Assembly (NCBI GenBank): GCA_021200565.1
Contig: JAJQGJ010000022.1
Location: 47,882-111,881, forward strand
Direction: 5' to 3'
DNA from: Oscillospiraceae bacterium
GTDB taxonomy: Bacteria; Bacillota; Clostridia; Oscillospirales; Ruminococcaceae
DNA length: 64,000 bases
Shown here: positions 24,000 to 32,794 of the stretch, one piece after another
Layout of the letters: each line of letters opens with the position of its first letter
How positions within the stretch are numbered: the stretch's first letter is position 1
Translations under genes and position numbers: made by a program
The notes under the pieces: model-generated
What the model was told of the DNA's origin: nothing
The model's input: the letters and a program-made list of their open reading frames with translations, nothing else
Databases searched by the model: none

Positions 24000-26219
24000 T
24001 TATAGAGATGCAATTTCCTTCTCATATCTGTTCATGATCCATGAGTATGCCTCTGGTGATAGATGATGGTTTTCTGTCGAGTCAATATAAATGCCCTCAT
24101 CCTGCCACTCAAGCAGATCTTCATTCTGAAAGTACACGCCGGAGCAATGATAGTTGTCAAAGCAAGGCACACATTTTTCAGCACAGACATCCAACATAGC
24201 CTCAACATAATCAATATCTGAAAGACCCAGGCTGTTATTCGAAGGATACCGATTGTAATTGGTAAGGAACAGCAATTTTGCTTTTGGATATTTTGCGCGG
24301 AACCCATCAATAATGATAGACAATGCACCCTTAAACGTCGTATTCAAACCGTCGTCCACGTCCCCAATGGGAACACTCAACCGCTTATCATTCGCTCCGC
24401 CTAGCATGATGATATAATCAGTGTCATCATTTATATTTGTGTATCTTTCAACCATTGCTGTCTGAGATTCACTTGACTGCACTGCAACAGCGTTTCCGTT
24501 AACGCCAAGATTTTGCTCCTTCATATTGTACTTTAACGCTAGGAGATGAAGCCACACACCATCATTTCCGATTTTATTTCCATAAGCAAGACTGTCGCCT
24601 ATCAAAGCAATGCTTTTTCCACACAGGATATGGTTTGCCACGTACGAATAATACAGTTCCTTATAGTAGCAGATGACATCGAGAAAATTCTCTTCAGTCA
24701 CGGTCGGGCCAGTCGTTTGAAGTGTGCCGGAGGAGTTGTAATTTGATACCTTTGCAGATATTCTCACATACATATCGTAATCTGCTGTGTATTCAGCTAT
24801 GTGGTATTTTCCATCCCCAACAACCAAGCCCTGCACAAACTGATATGCATTACTTATTACCTCCCATTCGGAAAGGGTGTAAATGCTGGACGATCCTGCA
24901 TAGTACCAGCGAATTGTCTCTCCTTTAAACAGTCTGATTGGTGAAGAGTATCTATACATCACCGATGAAACTACGCTACCAGAAGTCACATCAATATATC
25001 CACTACCGGTGCCAAAAGCAGGAACCCTGCATTTATCTTCATACGGGGTTATCGCAATCTGAACTTCAGAAATTTTTAAATACAAAGATTCCTCTGCCAA
25101 ATATACTGGCTTTGTACACAGTTGAACATAAGTTGTCTCATCGGCGACATATTCAAAACTCTCTATGAGGCCAACGCCTCTTCCGCGCTTGATCACTCTG
25201 ATAAAATTACCATCGCTGTCAACCTGTATAGCATAACTCATATTTATGCTCCCTTTAAGTTTAGCGGTTAGAAGGTGCATTGCAGGAACCTCAATGATTC
25301 CGGAAACGCAGTAAACCTTATCGTTCGTTACAAGCTCACCCGATGGGTCAAAATATCCATACGTCCACGCTGTGTCTATCTTTGTATTTTTCGGAATGGC
25401 TGCCGGATATTCTACAATAATTGAGCAGTCATCTAAATGGTTTGACTCGGTCTCAAAATAAATCCACTCATAAATGTCCTCCACAGTATATTCCACGGTT
25501 ACAAGCTGATTGGAGTCTACGCTGTTCAGATCAATCGCAGAAGCACAAATTGTATCCGTACCCGTTCCCATAATACAGCTTCCGGGACTTCGGAAAAGCG
25601 TTGCTGTAATTTTAGTCCCCTGTGGAAAGCACTTCTTTGCAATTCCAAAAGTCAACGTCACTGGTGTATACAGGTTGCCCTTTACCGAGATAGCCGCTCC
25701 CCACGTCCACTCCAGAGAATTGATAATATCGCCATCTTTCAACTCACCGATTTGCTCAAGAACCTCTGCATTCTGGTTTCGAAGCAAAGCACCAAGGGAA
25801 TCATATACATTTCCCTCATTGTCCACCCTGGCATCCACAACTTCTGCCGCATAGTCTGCATCCGCATCTGTCGAAGCGGATACATTGGCATCCAGCCGCG
25901 TTTCCAGGCTGTCCATCCGGCTGTTGAGCGTATTCTTATTGCTGTTCGTCAGGTCTTCCGCTTCCTCCACACGCTCGGTCAGTTTGCTTTCTGTCTCCTC
26001 CATCTGCGCCACAGCGTCCGCAATCTGCTGGCTGTACAGGCTATGCAGCATCCAGTAGGTCTCATCCGTGATCGCTGTCCCAGCAGGAACAGCCCGTCTT
26101 GAGATATAGCTGTCGCCGCTGTCCTCATCAAGGACGATGGTCAGCTCCTCATAGCTTTTGCTCCCGTTCCACACACCACCGTGTACCGGGATGATCCTTC
26201 TTCCAATATACTCTGACAT
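24000..26219 (-). CDS. Phage tail/receptor-binding protein with C-terminal SGNH hydrolase (copy 2)
   Basis: 739 residues. The first 100-120 residues (MSEYIGRRIIPVHGGVWNGS) are shared with the next gene and probably attach the protein to the baseplate. A coiled coil (SKLTERVEEAEDLTNSNKNT) and beta-rich regions follow. The last 200 residues form an SGNH/GDSL esterase: block I ALIGDSLAYG, block III MLGGANDKRL, and block V TENHHLSPEAYSWI. Such domains deacylate or deacetylate surface glycans during adsorption. The start is preceded by CAGAAGGGAGAAATTT, the same leader as the paralogue. Confidence 0.85.
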   Translation of the reverse strand: MSEYIGRRIIPVHGGVWNGSKSYEELTIVLDEDSGDSYISRRAVPAGTAITDETYWMLHSLYSQQIADAVAQMEETESKLTERVEEAEDLTNSNKNTLNSRMDSLETRLDANVSASTDADADYAAEVVDARVDNEGNVYDSLGALLRNQNAEVLEQIGELKDGDIINSLEWTWGAAISVKGNLYTPVTLTFGIAKKCFPQGTKITATLFRSPGSCIMGTGTDTICASAIDLNSVDSNQLVTVEYTVEDIYEWIYFETESNHLDDCSIIVEYPAAIPKNTKIDTAWTYGYFDPSGELVTNDKVYCVSGIIEVPAMHLLTAKLKGSINMSYAIQVDSDGNFIRVIKRGRGVGLIESFEYVADETTYVQLCTKPVYLAEESLYLKISEVQIAITPYEDKCRVPAFGTGSGYIDVTSGSVVSSVMYRYSSPIRLFKGETIRWYYAGSSSIYTLSEWEVISNAYQFVQGLVVGDGKYHIAEYTADYDMYVRISAKVSNYNSSGTLQTTGPTVTEENFLDVICYYKELYYSYVANHILCGKSIALIGDSLAYGNKIGNDGVWLHLLALKYNMKEQNLGVNGNAVAVQSSESQTAMVERYTNINDDTDYIIMLGGANDKRLSVPIGDVDDGLNTTFKGALSIIIDGFRAKYPKAKLLFLTNYNRYPSNNSLGLSDIDYVEAMLDVCAEKCVPCFDNYHCSGVYFQNEDLLEWQDEGIYIDSTENHHLSPEAYSWIMNRYEKEIASL

Positions 26220-26286
26220 AAATTTCTCCCTTCTGCCGGTCCTCCGGCTGTGCGATTATTTCCGTTTCCATTGCAGCAATTCTCCG

Positions 26287-26408
26287 CTACAAGGAATCGA
26301 AATCTCCAAGCCAGATTTCTTCGCAGAAGGGAGTTTTCCAAGGTGTAAGGTTATCAAATACTACATAACCAGTACCCCCCCGAACTTCTGTTCGATTATA
26401 CTAACCAT
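26287..26408 (-). pseudogene. Micro-gene interrupted by a G7 tract
   Basis: ATG 26408 has a strong AGAAAGGAAAG upstream. It encodes MVSIIEQKFGGVLVM and then stops at TAG. If the G7 tract (26375-26381) had eight or five G, the frame would continue as GYVVFDNLTPWKTPFCEEIW and end at 26287 with LGDFDSL, about 40 residues that look like real protein. It sits between the two SGNH tail proteins. It is a candidate for a small tail-associated gene under slippage control, or a decayed one. Confidence 0.5.
26375..26381 (-). repeat. G7 tract in a phage micro-gene
   Basis: C7 on the plus strand in CCAGTAC-C7-GAACTT. It is the only run of six or more C or G I found outside the glycan locus, and it shares CAGTAC-C7 with the tract at 4072. 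Confidence 0.8.
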
Positions 26409-26444
26409 TTTTATTCTTTCCTTTCTCCACAGTTCTCTGTGGTT

Positions 26445-29036
26445 TTATTCGTCCTCAAAAACGAAATCCTCTATTGACATATCAACCATCCCGCTGTTTA
26501 CCGCCGGCTCCGCATACTGTGAGAACGGCAGTTTATCGCGGTTAAAGCTGTCCACAAAAGGCTCGATCCTCTCACGTATCTTCCGGTACATCAGGTTATG
26601 CCCCGCCGAGTTTGGATGCAGCCCGCTGCCGGAACTGCTGTTGTAATCCCGCATATACAGGGACATATTGCAGTGGTTAATACCACAGGCATGAAGGTCG
26701 ATCACCTCCGCATTGAAAGCATCCGCGATTTCCCGGATGGCGTCATTGTACTCGGAAAGGTAAATGCCGCCGCTGCTCACTTCCGGGGATGTGGTATCCG
26801 AATCCCCACGTTCCCTGTCAAGCAGGGTACAGCAGTAAATCTTCGCCTTTGGGCTTCCTGCCATGATGTTGTAAATCATCATCGCATAGGCCTCACGGAA
26901 TGTCGCGCCGTTGGTCGGCAGCGTCCCTTTGCCATCATAGGTCCCCACAGGCACGTTGGCGTTCCAGTCGTTTGTGCCGAGGTAAATAATAACAATATCA
27001 GGGCTTTCCCCGTCATCGTTCTGTACAATCTTGCTCCTGGTCACACCGCTCGGCTGGGATGCCGTGTCCAGCGTAGTCGTCACGCGGGAGCCGCTGGAAC
27101 TCATGTTTGAGAACAGTTCCATACTCAGGTTGTTCACCAGACGCATCCACCAGGTCTCCTGTACGGTCAGGCCGCTGCTGGATGAGTAATAGTTGGCATA
27201 CCCACTCGTAATATAACCGGAGTAGGTCGAGATAGAATCCCCAATGACCGTAACCTTCGGCACACAGCCACCCTTCAGCTTCACATCTGCCCCGTTGAAA
27301 TTTGCCAACGCCTTACCAGCATAAACCATACCCATAAAGACACAGAGGTACTGCTCCTGGGTGACTTGGAAATGGGAGGAATGCACCCACATCAAAATCT
27401 TGGTCGCAGGGTAAAACACCAAATACAGATAACCTGTTGCACCATCCCTGAAACCGTCCTGTCCCACGTAACGCACCCCATTCGCCACCGTGTACATGCC
27501 TAACGGCGTGATCAGATGCGTGACCCCTTTTAATTCAAAGGTGTCCACATCGAAAGACATGTTGCTGTTCACGCTGTACAAGTATCCCATCATATGGTTC
27601 TTGTTGTCACGGTTCGGCATCAGTTCCATCACCCTCGGATAATAGCTCCGGTAGGAAATATACTCCACCGGCAGGATACAGTTGGAATCATCATAGTGGA
27701 CATACCCGCAGGAATACCAGCCCCTGTGGGTCATCTTGTACTTGCCGTAATTTCCTCCCACAACAATCTGGAATACGTTACCGCTATAATTGATATAATA
27801 ATAATCCGCCGTACTCGTCAGATACTCGGCCTCCACAAACTCCTCTGCATCGGAATCCCATGCCAGCATCTGCACCGACAGGTCTGCGGCATTCAGGAAC
27901 TGGTAACCGTTCTTATAAAAAATCAGAAGCCTGTCACCTTCGGTTACGCAGTCCGGGTTGATGGAGACATACATCCTCTGTGTGAAACTGCCTTTATCCA
28001 GTACCTCACTGGAATACTTTAAATGGAACTGCAGGAGCGCACGGTTCACCACTTCGCTCTTGGATGATTTTATCAGCGACGCTTTCCAGATGCCGTTATC
28101 AAAGAACGTATGGTTTTCCAGGTAGTTGTTATACATATTGGAAAGCTGGTATTCCACATGGTCAAGCAGCGTATAATTTCCATAGGAATCCTTCACGCCG
28201 ACCGGGATGGCCGTCTTGCTGAAATTTGTCATAACGGTTACAACAGAGTTGACTTTCTCACAGTGGACAAAGCCGAGATAAACGGCATTCGGATACACAG
28301 CAGTGGCGCCGGAAAACTGCCCCGGTGAGAGGATATGCAGGCAATACAGCCCGTCATCATCCTCCGTCACATCCAGAAACAGATACCGGTAGGTGTAATC
28401 CGTGCTGCCGGCGGCCGCCGCATCATCAACAATAGTCATCTGCCCCGTCGTGAAAAAAAGCCATTTCCGGTTAAAAAACAAGAGCATCCTGCCCGTCATT
28501 GCTTCATTGAGCGTAAACACAGGCATGGAATCCTCAATGGATACCAAAATCGGAGGCACGGAGGACGTGCAGTGATAAGACACGTTTGCAGAGAAAGCAG
28601 GCGGCAGGCCGTACCCCTGCTCTGTGGTCCTTAAATGCTGCCCAAGGCTCCCATAGGTTTTCCCGGCTTCCGATACTCTGGCATCGACCACCTCCGCCGC
28701 ATAGTCGGCATCTGCGTCCGTACTTGCCGCCACATTGGCAGCAATGCGGCTTTCCAGTGTGTCCATCCGGCTGTTGAGCGTGCTCTTGTTGCTGTTGGTG
28801 AGCGCCACAGCCGCGTCCACATCCTCCTGGTAAAGCTCCATCTGCTCAGAGAACCTTGCACACAGCGCCCAGTAGTCCTCCTGCTCAAGCCCCGTCCCGG
28901 CAGGCACGTCCTTCCGGCTGATATAGCTGTCGCCGGTGCCCTCCTCGTAGACGATGACAAGGGGCTCATAAGATTTTGCACTGTTCCACACCCCGCCGTG
29001 GGTCGGAACAATGCGGTTTCCAACATATTCTGACAT
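26445..29036 (-). CDS. Phage tail/receptor-binding protein with C-terminal SGNH hydrolase (copy 1)
   Basis: 863 residues. The N-terminus MSEYVGNRIVPTHGGVWNSA and the following heptads (ALTNSNKSTLNSRMDTLESR) match copy 2. The central 400 residues are beta-rich and unlike copy 2. The C-terminal SGNH domain has KVTVIGDSISTYSGYI (block I), IIYLGTNDWNANVP (block III) and SGLHPNSAGHNLMY (block V), a complete Ser-Asn-His set. It likely acts on an acylated surface polysaccharide. Together with copy 2 it is the receptor-binding system, and the two genes diverge mainly in their middle parts. Confidence 0.87.
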   Translation of the reverse strand: MSEYVGNRIVPTHGGVWNSAKSYEPLVIVYEEGTGDSYISRKDVPAGTGLEQEDYWALCARFSEQMELYQEDVDAAVALTNSNKSTLNSRMDTLESRIAANVAASTDADADYAAEVVDARVSEAGKTYGSLGQHLRTTEQGYGLPPAFSANVSYHCTSSVPPILVSIEDSMPVFTLNEAMTGRMLLFFNRKWLFFTTGQMTIVDDAAAAGSTDYTYRYLFLDVTEDDDGLYCLHILSPGQFSGATAVYPNAVYLGFVHCEKVNSVVTVMTNFSKTAIPVGVKDSYGNYTLLDHVEYQLSNMYNNYLENHTFFDNGIWKASLIKSSKSEVVNRALLQFHLKYSSEVLDKGSFTQRMYVSINPDCVTEGDRLLIFYKNGYQFLNAADLSVQMLAWDSDAEEFVEAEYLTSTADYYYINYSGNVFQIVVGGNYGKYKMTHRGWYSCGYVHYDDSNCILPVEYISYRSYYPRVMELMPNRDNKNHMMGYLYSVNSNMSFDVDTFELKGVTHLITPLGMYTVANGVRYVGQDGFRDGATGYLYLVFYPATKILMWVHSSHFQVTQEQYLCVFMGMVYAGKALANFNGADVKLKGGCVPKVTVIGDSISTYSGYITSGYANYYSSSSGLTVQETWWMRLVNNLSMELFSNMSSSGSRVTTTLDTASQPSGVTRSKIVQNDDGESPDIVIIYLGTNDWNANVPVGTYDGKGTLPTNGATFREAYAMMIYNIMAGSPKAKIYCCTLLDRERGDSDTTSPEVSSGGIYLSEYNDAIREIADAFNAEVIDLHACGINHCNMSLYMRDYNSSSGSGLHPNSAGHNLMYRKIRERIEPFVDSFNRDKLPFSQYAEPAVNSGMVDMSIEDFVFEDE

Positions 29037-29068
29037 AAATTTCTCCCTTCCGCCCTCACGGGCTGTCC

Positions 29069-29737
29069 TTATGCTTCTCCATATTTCACCACGAGATGCC
29101 CCTCATCATCCATGGAAAAGGAAAGCCCCAGCAGGCCGTCCGTTGCGATGGCAAGGTGTCCGTCATCCGTAATGGAGGCATCCATCATCCCTTCCAGCAC
29201 GAGGGAGATGGTCGAAGATTCCGTGCCGCTTGTCACGCCGAGGCCGTCATTGGAGCGGATGGCAAAATACCCATCGTCCGTGATGAACACCTCGTAAATC
29301 CCCGCTGCAATTGCCGCAGCCGCCTTGCTCACCGTCATGGTGGCGATATTGCCGTTGCTGGCCGCCGCCCTCTCCACGCGGAGGATCAGCGAAAATGCCC
29401 CCAATACATCCCCGTCCTCACTTAAGAGGATCAGGTCGACCGGCACCCTGCCATAGAGCGCGGTCATGAACTCGGTGATGGTGAACACAGCGTAGTTGCC
29501 ATCGAAATAAGCCAAATCCTCTGCCGACTCGCTGCTGTACTGGAACATGTTCCCGTCCGGGCGTGTGCCGGAACAGGATAATATTGCACCGTCCGGGATA
29601 GTGTATTCCACAGCCCCGTCATAAAACGTGCAGCGGATCTTCCTTGCCTGGTTATCGAACTGCTTCACATGGACGATGGGAGGCACAAGGTTTTCCGTAA
29701 GCGACAGGTTAACTGCCTGCGTGATCGTCACCGCCAT
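29069..29737 (-). CDS. BppU-like baseplate protein
   Basis: 222 residues. The N-terminal region AVNLSLTENLVPPIVHVKQF followed by TIPDGAILSCSGTRPDG and FTITEFMTALYGRVPVDLIL is the BppU N-terminal fold found in baseplate upper proteins of lactococcal-type siphophages. The C-terminal half has two repeats of the kind ITDDGYFAIRSNDG and ITDDGHLAIATDG. It probably connects the tail tip to the SGNH receptor-binding proteins. Its start overlaps the end of the gene before it by about 29 bp, in another frame. Confidence 0.75.
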   Translation of the reverse strand: MAVTITQAVNLSLTENLVPPIVHVKQFDNQARKIRCTFYDGAVEYTIPDGAILSCSGTRPDGNMFQYSSESAEDLAYFDGNYAVFTITEFMTALYGRVPVDLILLSEDGDVLGAFSLILRVERAAASNGNIATMTVSKAAAAIAAGIYEVFITDDGYFAIRSNDGLGVTSGTESSTISLVLEGMMDASITDDGHLAIATDGLLGLSFSMDDEGHLVVKYGEA

Positions 29738-30023
29738 CTGCTCCGCCTCCCTTCTTCCTTATGGACACATCCTCCTTACCCGGAGCCGGTGCGTCCTTCG
29801 GTGTGTCTTCTCTTTTCGGCACAGGCGCCTCCCCAGGAGCCGGGGTCATTTCTTCCCGGTACTTCCTCCGCTCCTTCTGCACTTCGTTCATGCGCTGTGC
29901 CCGCACATCGTTTAAAATCTCGGTCAGCACATAGTCGAGGATGCAGGCCGGCATCTGTGCCCGGTTGATATCCTTAATGATCTGCTCCCGCAGGTCTTCC
30001 ACCCTTGCATTGATTCCCAACAT
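29709..30023 (-). CDS. Small tail-region protein
   Basis: 104 residues from ATG 30023 (AAGGGGTGAAGGAT upstream; a GTG lies 9 bp further up). Two amphipathic helices (NARVEDLREQIIKDINRAQM; RAQRMNEVQKERRKYREEM) are followed by a Pro/Lys-rich tail. It lies between Tal and the BppU-like gene in the tail-tip cluster, so a structural or assembly role is likely. No family is recognised. Confidence 0.65.
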   Translation of the reverse strand: MLGINARVEDLREQIIKDINRAQMPACILDYVLTEILNDVRAQRMNEVQKERRKYREEMTPAPGEAPVPKREDTPKDAPAPGKEDVSIRKKGGGADGGDDHAGS

Positions 30024-30028
30024 ATCCT

Positions 30029-30235
30029 TCACCCCTTCGCTCCTGCCGCCACTGTGACCGTAGTGCTTTTACTCTCCCTGCTGTCATAACCGACAGCCAA
30101 CTTCAAATCTTCCTCCACCACTTCCACGGACTGGTCCGTATCCGTGTACACCCTGTAGCCTTTCTCCAGATACCCCAACGCCTCCTCCGGGTTCGCCCAG
30201 ATGCCGCCGCCGTCCAGTTTCACAAAACAAAGCAT
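30029..30235 (-). CDS. Small tail-region protein
   Basis: 68 residues beginning MLCFVKLDGGGIWANPEEAL, with TTAAAGGAGGAAAAGGCT upstream. It has a short strand/helix pattern and a Ser/Thr/Val-rich C-terminus. Genes of this size are common directly after Tal in Clostridia siphophages. Function is unknown. Confidence 0.65.
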   Translation of the reverse strand: MLCFVKLDGGGIWANPEEALGYLEKGYRVYTDTDQSVEVVEEDLKLAVGYDSRESKSTTVTVAAGAKG

Positions 30236-30249
30236 AGCCTTTTCCTCCT

Positions 30250-31995
30250 TTAACTGCTCAGCCCGGTCACCATCAGCCCTTTATGGAACCGGATTGTCTT
30301 GTAATAAATCTTTGAAATCGTGCTGAACGAATAATTTGTCCAGCTTGCGGAGCCATCATCAAAATCGATGTCCAGGTCGCCCACCAGCTTGTGGTCCGAC
30401 CATTCCCAGTCATAGATGAAGGTGATCGTGCCGCTTGCGCCGTAATAATAGCTGCTCGTATCGTAATTGATGTTGAAGTAATCCGCATTGATGTCCACAA
30501 GTGTCCCTTCGAGCTTGATGTCCTCGCTCTCAATCATGACGCCGCGGTAGGTCTTCGTTTCCCCTCCATCAATCGTCCATGCGTGGGACGCCGCCATCGT
30601 TATGTTTCCGATTTCTGTCCCCTGGTAGTAGCCGGTGATTTGCCCGCCTGTCATCTCCATCTTGTAGCTGGTGTCGGAACCGCTGGTGAACGCGCCCTTC
30701 GCATCCACCTCGCCGGCTTCCGACAGCTTGAAATTGTCAGAGTCGATGCTGATGGTATTGGAGGCGAACGTGATGACGCCGGACTTGATGGTGATGCTCG
30801 TCTCGTCCATAGCGAATGTCGAGCGTATCTGGTCCTTCTTTGTGTAATTCGAGCTGACAGTCAGGACAATAGCACTGCTTGACGCGCTGACCGCCTTCTC
30901 CACCTGGGATGTGGTCGCCAGAGTGTTGGAGAGCGAATTGTTCCTGCTCGAAAGCGAGGAATTGGACAGCGTGATGGACTTATACCGTTCCAGGAGCGTA
31001 TCGTACTCCGTTTCCGTCACAGTTGCCGTTGCCTCGATGCCGAGCTTGGAGATATACACATGGACAGTGTCACATAAGGAGACACGCTCCGCTTCCGCGA
31101 TGTCCTCATACCCCGGTGTCTGCCACAGCTGCGCAAAATCGATCTCGATGTCAATGCTCGGCTCGGTATAGGTGGTGGATTTGAGGTAATTCTTCGCATA
31201 GGAGCGAAGCTCGTCCTCGTCCGGCTGCTCTTCAAACTCACTGCTGCAGTCCAGCACCGTTATCTTCTCATAGGGATAATCGGTATCATCGAGTGTGACC
31301 ACCTTCTCTGAAAGCTCCGTGATGTCCCCGGTCTCTGAATTTTTCCAGTACGGATGCACACCTGTGATGGTGTCCTCAATGGATTTCTCCATCTTGAAGT
31401 CCACGAGGTTCTTCCCGTAGACGATGCGGACGCCGTTGTCCGCCCCTCTGGATGCCCACAGGCATACCGTATAAAAATCCCACTCAAACTCCCCGCCGTA
31501 GGTGTCAAGCATCGATCCGTCCGTGCCGCCTAAAGCGTTCCGGAAAGAGACCGGCTCCAGGATGCCGAAGTACGCCTCCGACTCGATGTCCGTCTCAAAG
31601 GAGAACGGGCACTCCGATCCTGCGTTATGCTTCAGCTCTTTAAATACAGCATTCACCTGGTCATCCGTGCCGGACAGGACCGTCGTGGGCGATACCGTGA
31701 TGAAGTTTAACTGGTAGCTGATATGCCGCGCCGCAATCTCCAGCATCCCGTCCAGCGGGGTCGTTATCTTGTAAATACGGAACGGCTGCGGCGACTTGTT
31801 ATCCGCCGGCTTTGCAAGTATAATGCACCCCTCCGTGATGGAATCCGCATGGATGCCATCCGCCGGATACTCCATGGAAAGCTCGTAGCTGCCGTTCCTC
31901 TTTTCCGTCACGACACAGGAGATACAGTCCGCCAGCTTCCCGATGCCGTTGGTGGTGTAGGCGGTCTCTGAAATGTCATATAAGCATGGGATCAT
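30250..31995 (-). CDS. Tail-associated protein Tal / prophage endopeptidase tail protein
   Basis: 581 residues from ATG 31995, which overlaps the stop of Dit; the longer frame to 32046 only reads back into Dit. The N-terminus (MIPCLYDISETAYTTNGIGK) and the stretch LAKPADNKSPQPFRIYKITT match the gp27-like hub of Tal proteins. The middle (TTSQVEKAVSASSSAIVLTV) is coiled. The C-terminus is beta-rich. It forms the tip of the tail and opens the baseplate. No Zn or catalytic peptidase motif is obvious, so any peptidoglycan-cleaving domain is not proven. Confidence 0.82.
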   Translation of the reverse strand: MIPCLYDISETAYTTNGIGKLADCISCVVTEKRNGSYELSMEYPADGIHADSITEGCIILAKPADNKSPQPFRIYKITTPLDGMLEIAARHISYQLNFITVSPTTVLSGTDDQVNAVFKELKHNAGSECPFSFETDIESEAYFGILEPVSFRNALGGTDGSMLDTYGGEFEWDFYTVCLWASRGADNGVRIVYGKNLVDFKMEKSIEDTITGVHPYWKNSETGDITELSEKVVTLDDTDYPYEKITVLDCSSEFEEQPDEDELRSYAKNYLKSTTYTEPSIDIEIDFAQLWQTPGYEDIAEAERVSLCDTVHVYISKLGIEATATVTETEYDTLLERYKSITLSNSSLSSRNNSLSNTLATTSQVEKAVSASSSAIVLTVSSNYTKKDQIRSTFAMDETSITIKSGVITFASNTISIDSDNFKLSEAGEVDAKGAFTSGSDTSYKMEMTGGQITGYYQGTEIGNITMAASHAWTIDGGETKTYRGVMIESEDIKLEGTLVDINADYFNINYDTSSYYYGASGTITFIYDWEWSDHKLVGDLDIDFDDGSASWTNYSFSTISKIYYKTIRFHKGLMVTGLSS

Positions 31996-32756
31996 AGCGT
32001 CCACCACCTTGGGGTTATTTCCACAGAGGTGATCCCGCCGCTCCATTTGATGGTATTGGCACCCGGAGCGAGAACGGGAAATTCCTCGGAGTAGATATAG
32101 TTGTTGCAGAAGCTCCCGGCGGAATTGTAAGCGTTCTGCGTCTCACAGTTTAAGGTCACAGCCCCGTTCGGGAAGCTGTAGATAAGAACAGAGCAGTCCC
32201 CGATGGTCAGTGTCCCCTGCGCCGTCCCCTTTACCACAATGAGCGGCTGGGAGTAGAACTCGTAAGGGTTGCGGAGGACGGAACCGGAGGAAGAAAGCGT
32301 ATACGACTTCTGCCCCTCGACACTCCACCGCTGCGGTTTGCAGTTAAAGACCAGCTCCATCTGGGCGCCCTTCTGCCTTGTCACATCGAACTCAACCGCA
32401 GAGGTACACATCCCCATGCGGAAGAAGTCCGGATCGTAGGTGTCCTGCAGTTTGCAATACCCTGTGGGTGACAGGAGCCATGACTTCACTGCCGCTGTTT
32501 TCGCAGGCAGGCCGTTAAAGAAGAACGCCTCGTACTTGATGTCCACGTTGTTGAACCGCCGGCGGCCGCTCTTTGCATTGTTCTGTATCAGGTCGCCGTT
32601 CAAGCCGGGGATGCTTGTCGCTTCCACATCCGGCGCGGGGGAGTCATAGATGCCGGGGCCTGACAGGTATAAAAGGAAGTCCTTACTCGACTTCCCGTTA
32701 AAGGTGAGATACTGCCGTTTGAAGCGGCTTTTCAGGTCAAATTGTGATACCGGCAT
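31992..32756 (-). CDS. Distal tail protein Dit (siphovirus tail component)
   Basis: 254 residues. KRQYLTFNGKSSKDFLLYLS opens the N-terminal belt domain. GLNGDLIQNNAKSGRRRF and YEAFFFNGLPAKTAAVKSWL are typical of sipho-tail/Dit proteins. The C-terminal galectin-like part (PLIVVKGTAQGTLTIGDCSV) ends in ITPRWWTL. Dit hexamers link the tube to Tal and the receptor-binding proteins. The following gene starts inside its last codons. Confidence 0.87.
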   Translation of the reverse strand: MPVSQFDLKSRFKRQYLTFNGKSSKDFLLYLSGPGIYDSPAPDVEATSIPGLNGDLIQNNAKSGRRRFNNVDIKYEAFFFNGLPAKTAAVKSWLLSPTGYCKLQDTYDPDFFRMGMCTSAVEFDVTRQKGAQMELVFNCKPQRWSVEGQKSYTLSSSGSVLRNPYEFYSQPLIVVKGTAQGTLTIGDCSVLIYSFPNGAVTLNCETQNAYNSAGSFCNNYIYSEEFPVLAPGANTIKWSGGITSVEITPRWWTL

Positions 32757-32794
32757 GTGTCTGCCCCTCCTTTCCTGCCGGGGGCAGCTCCGTG

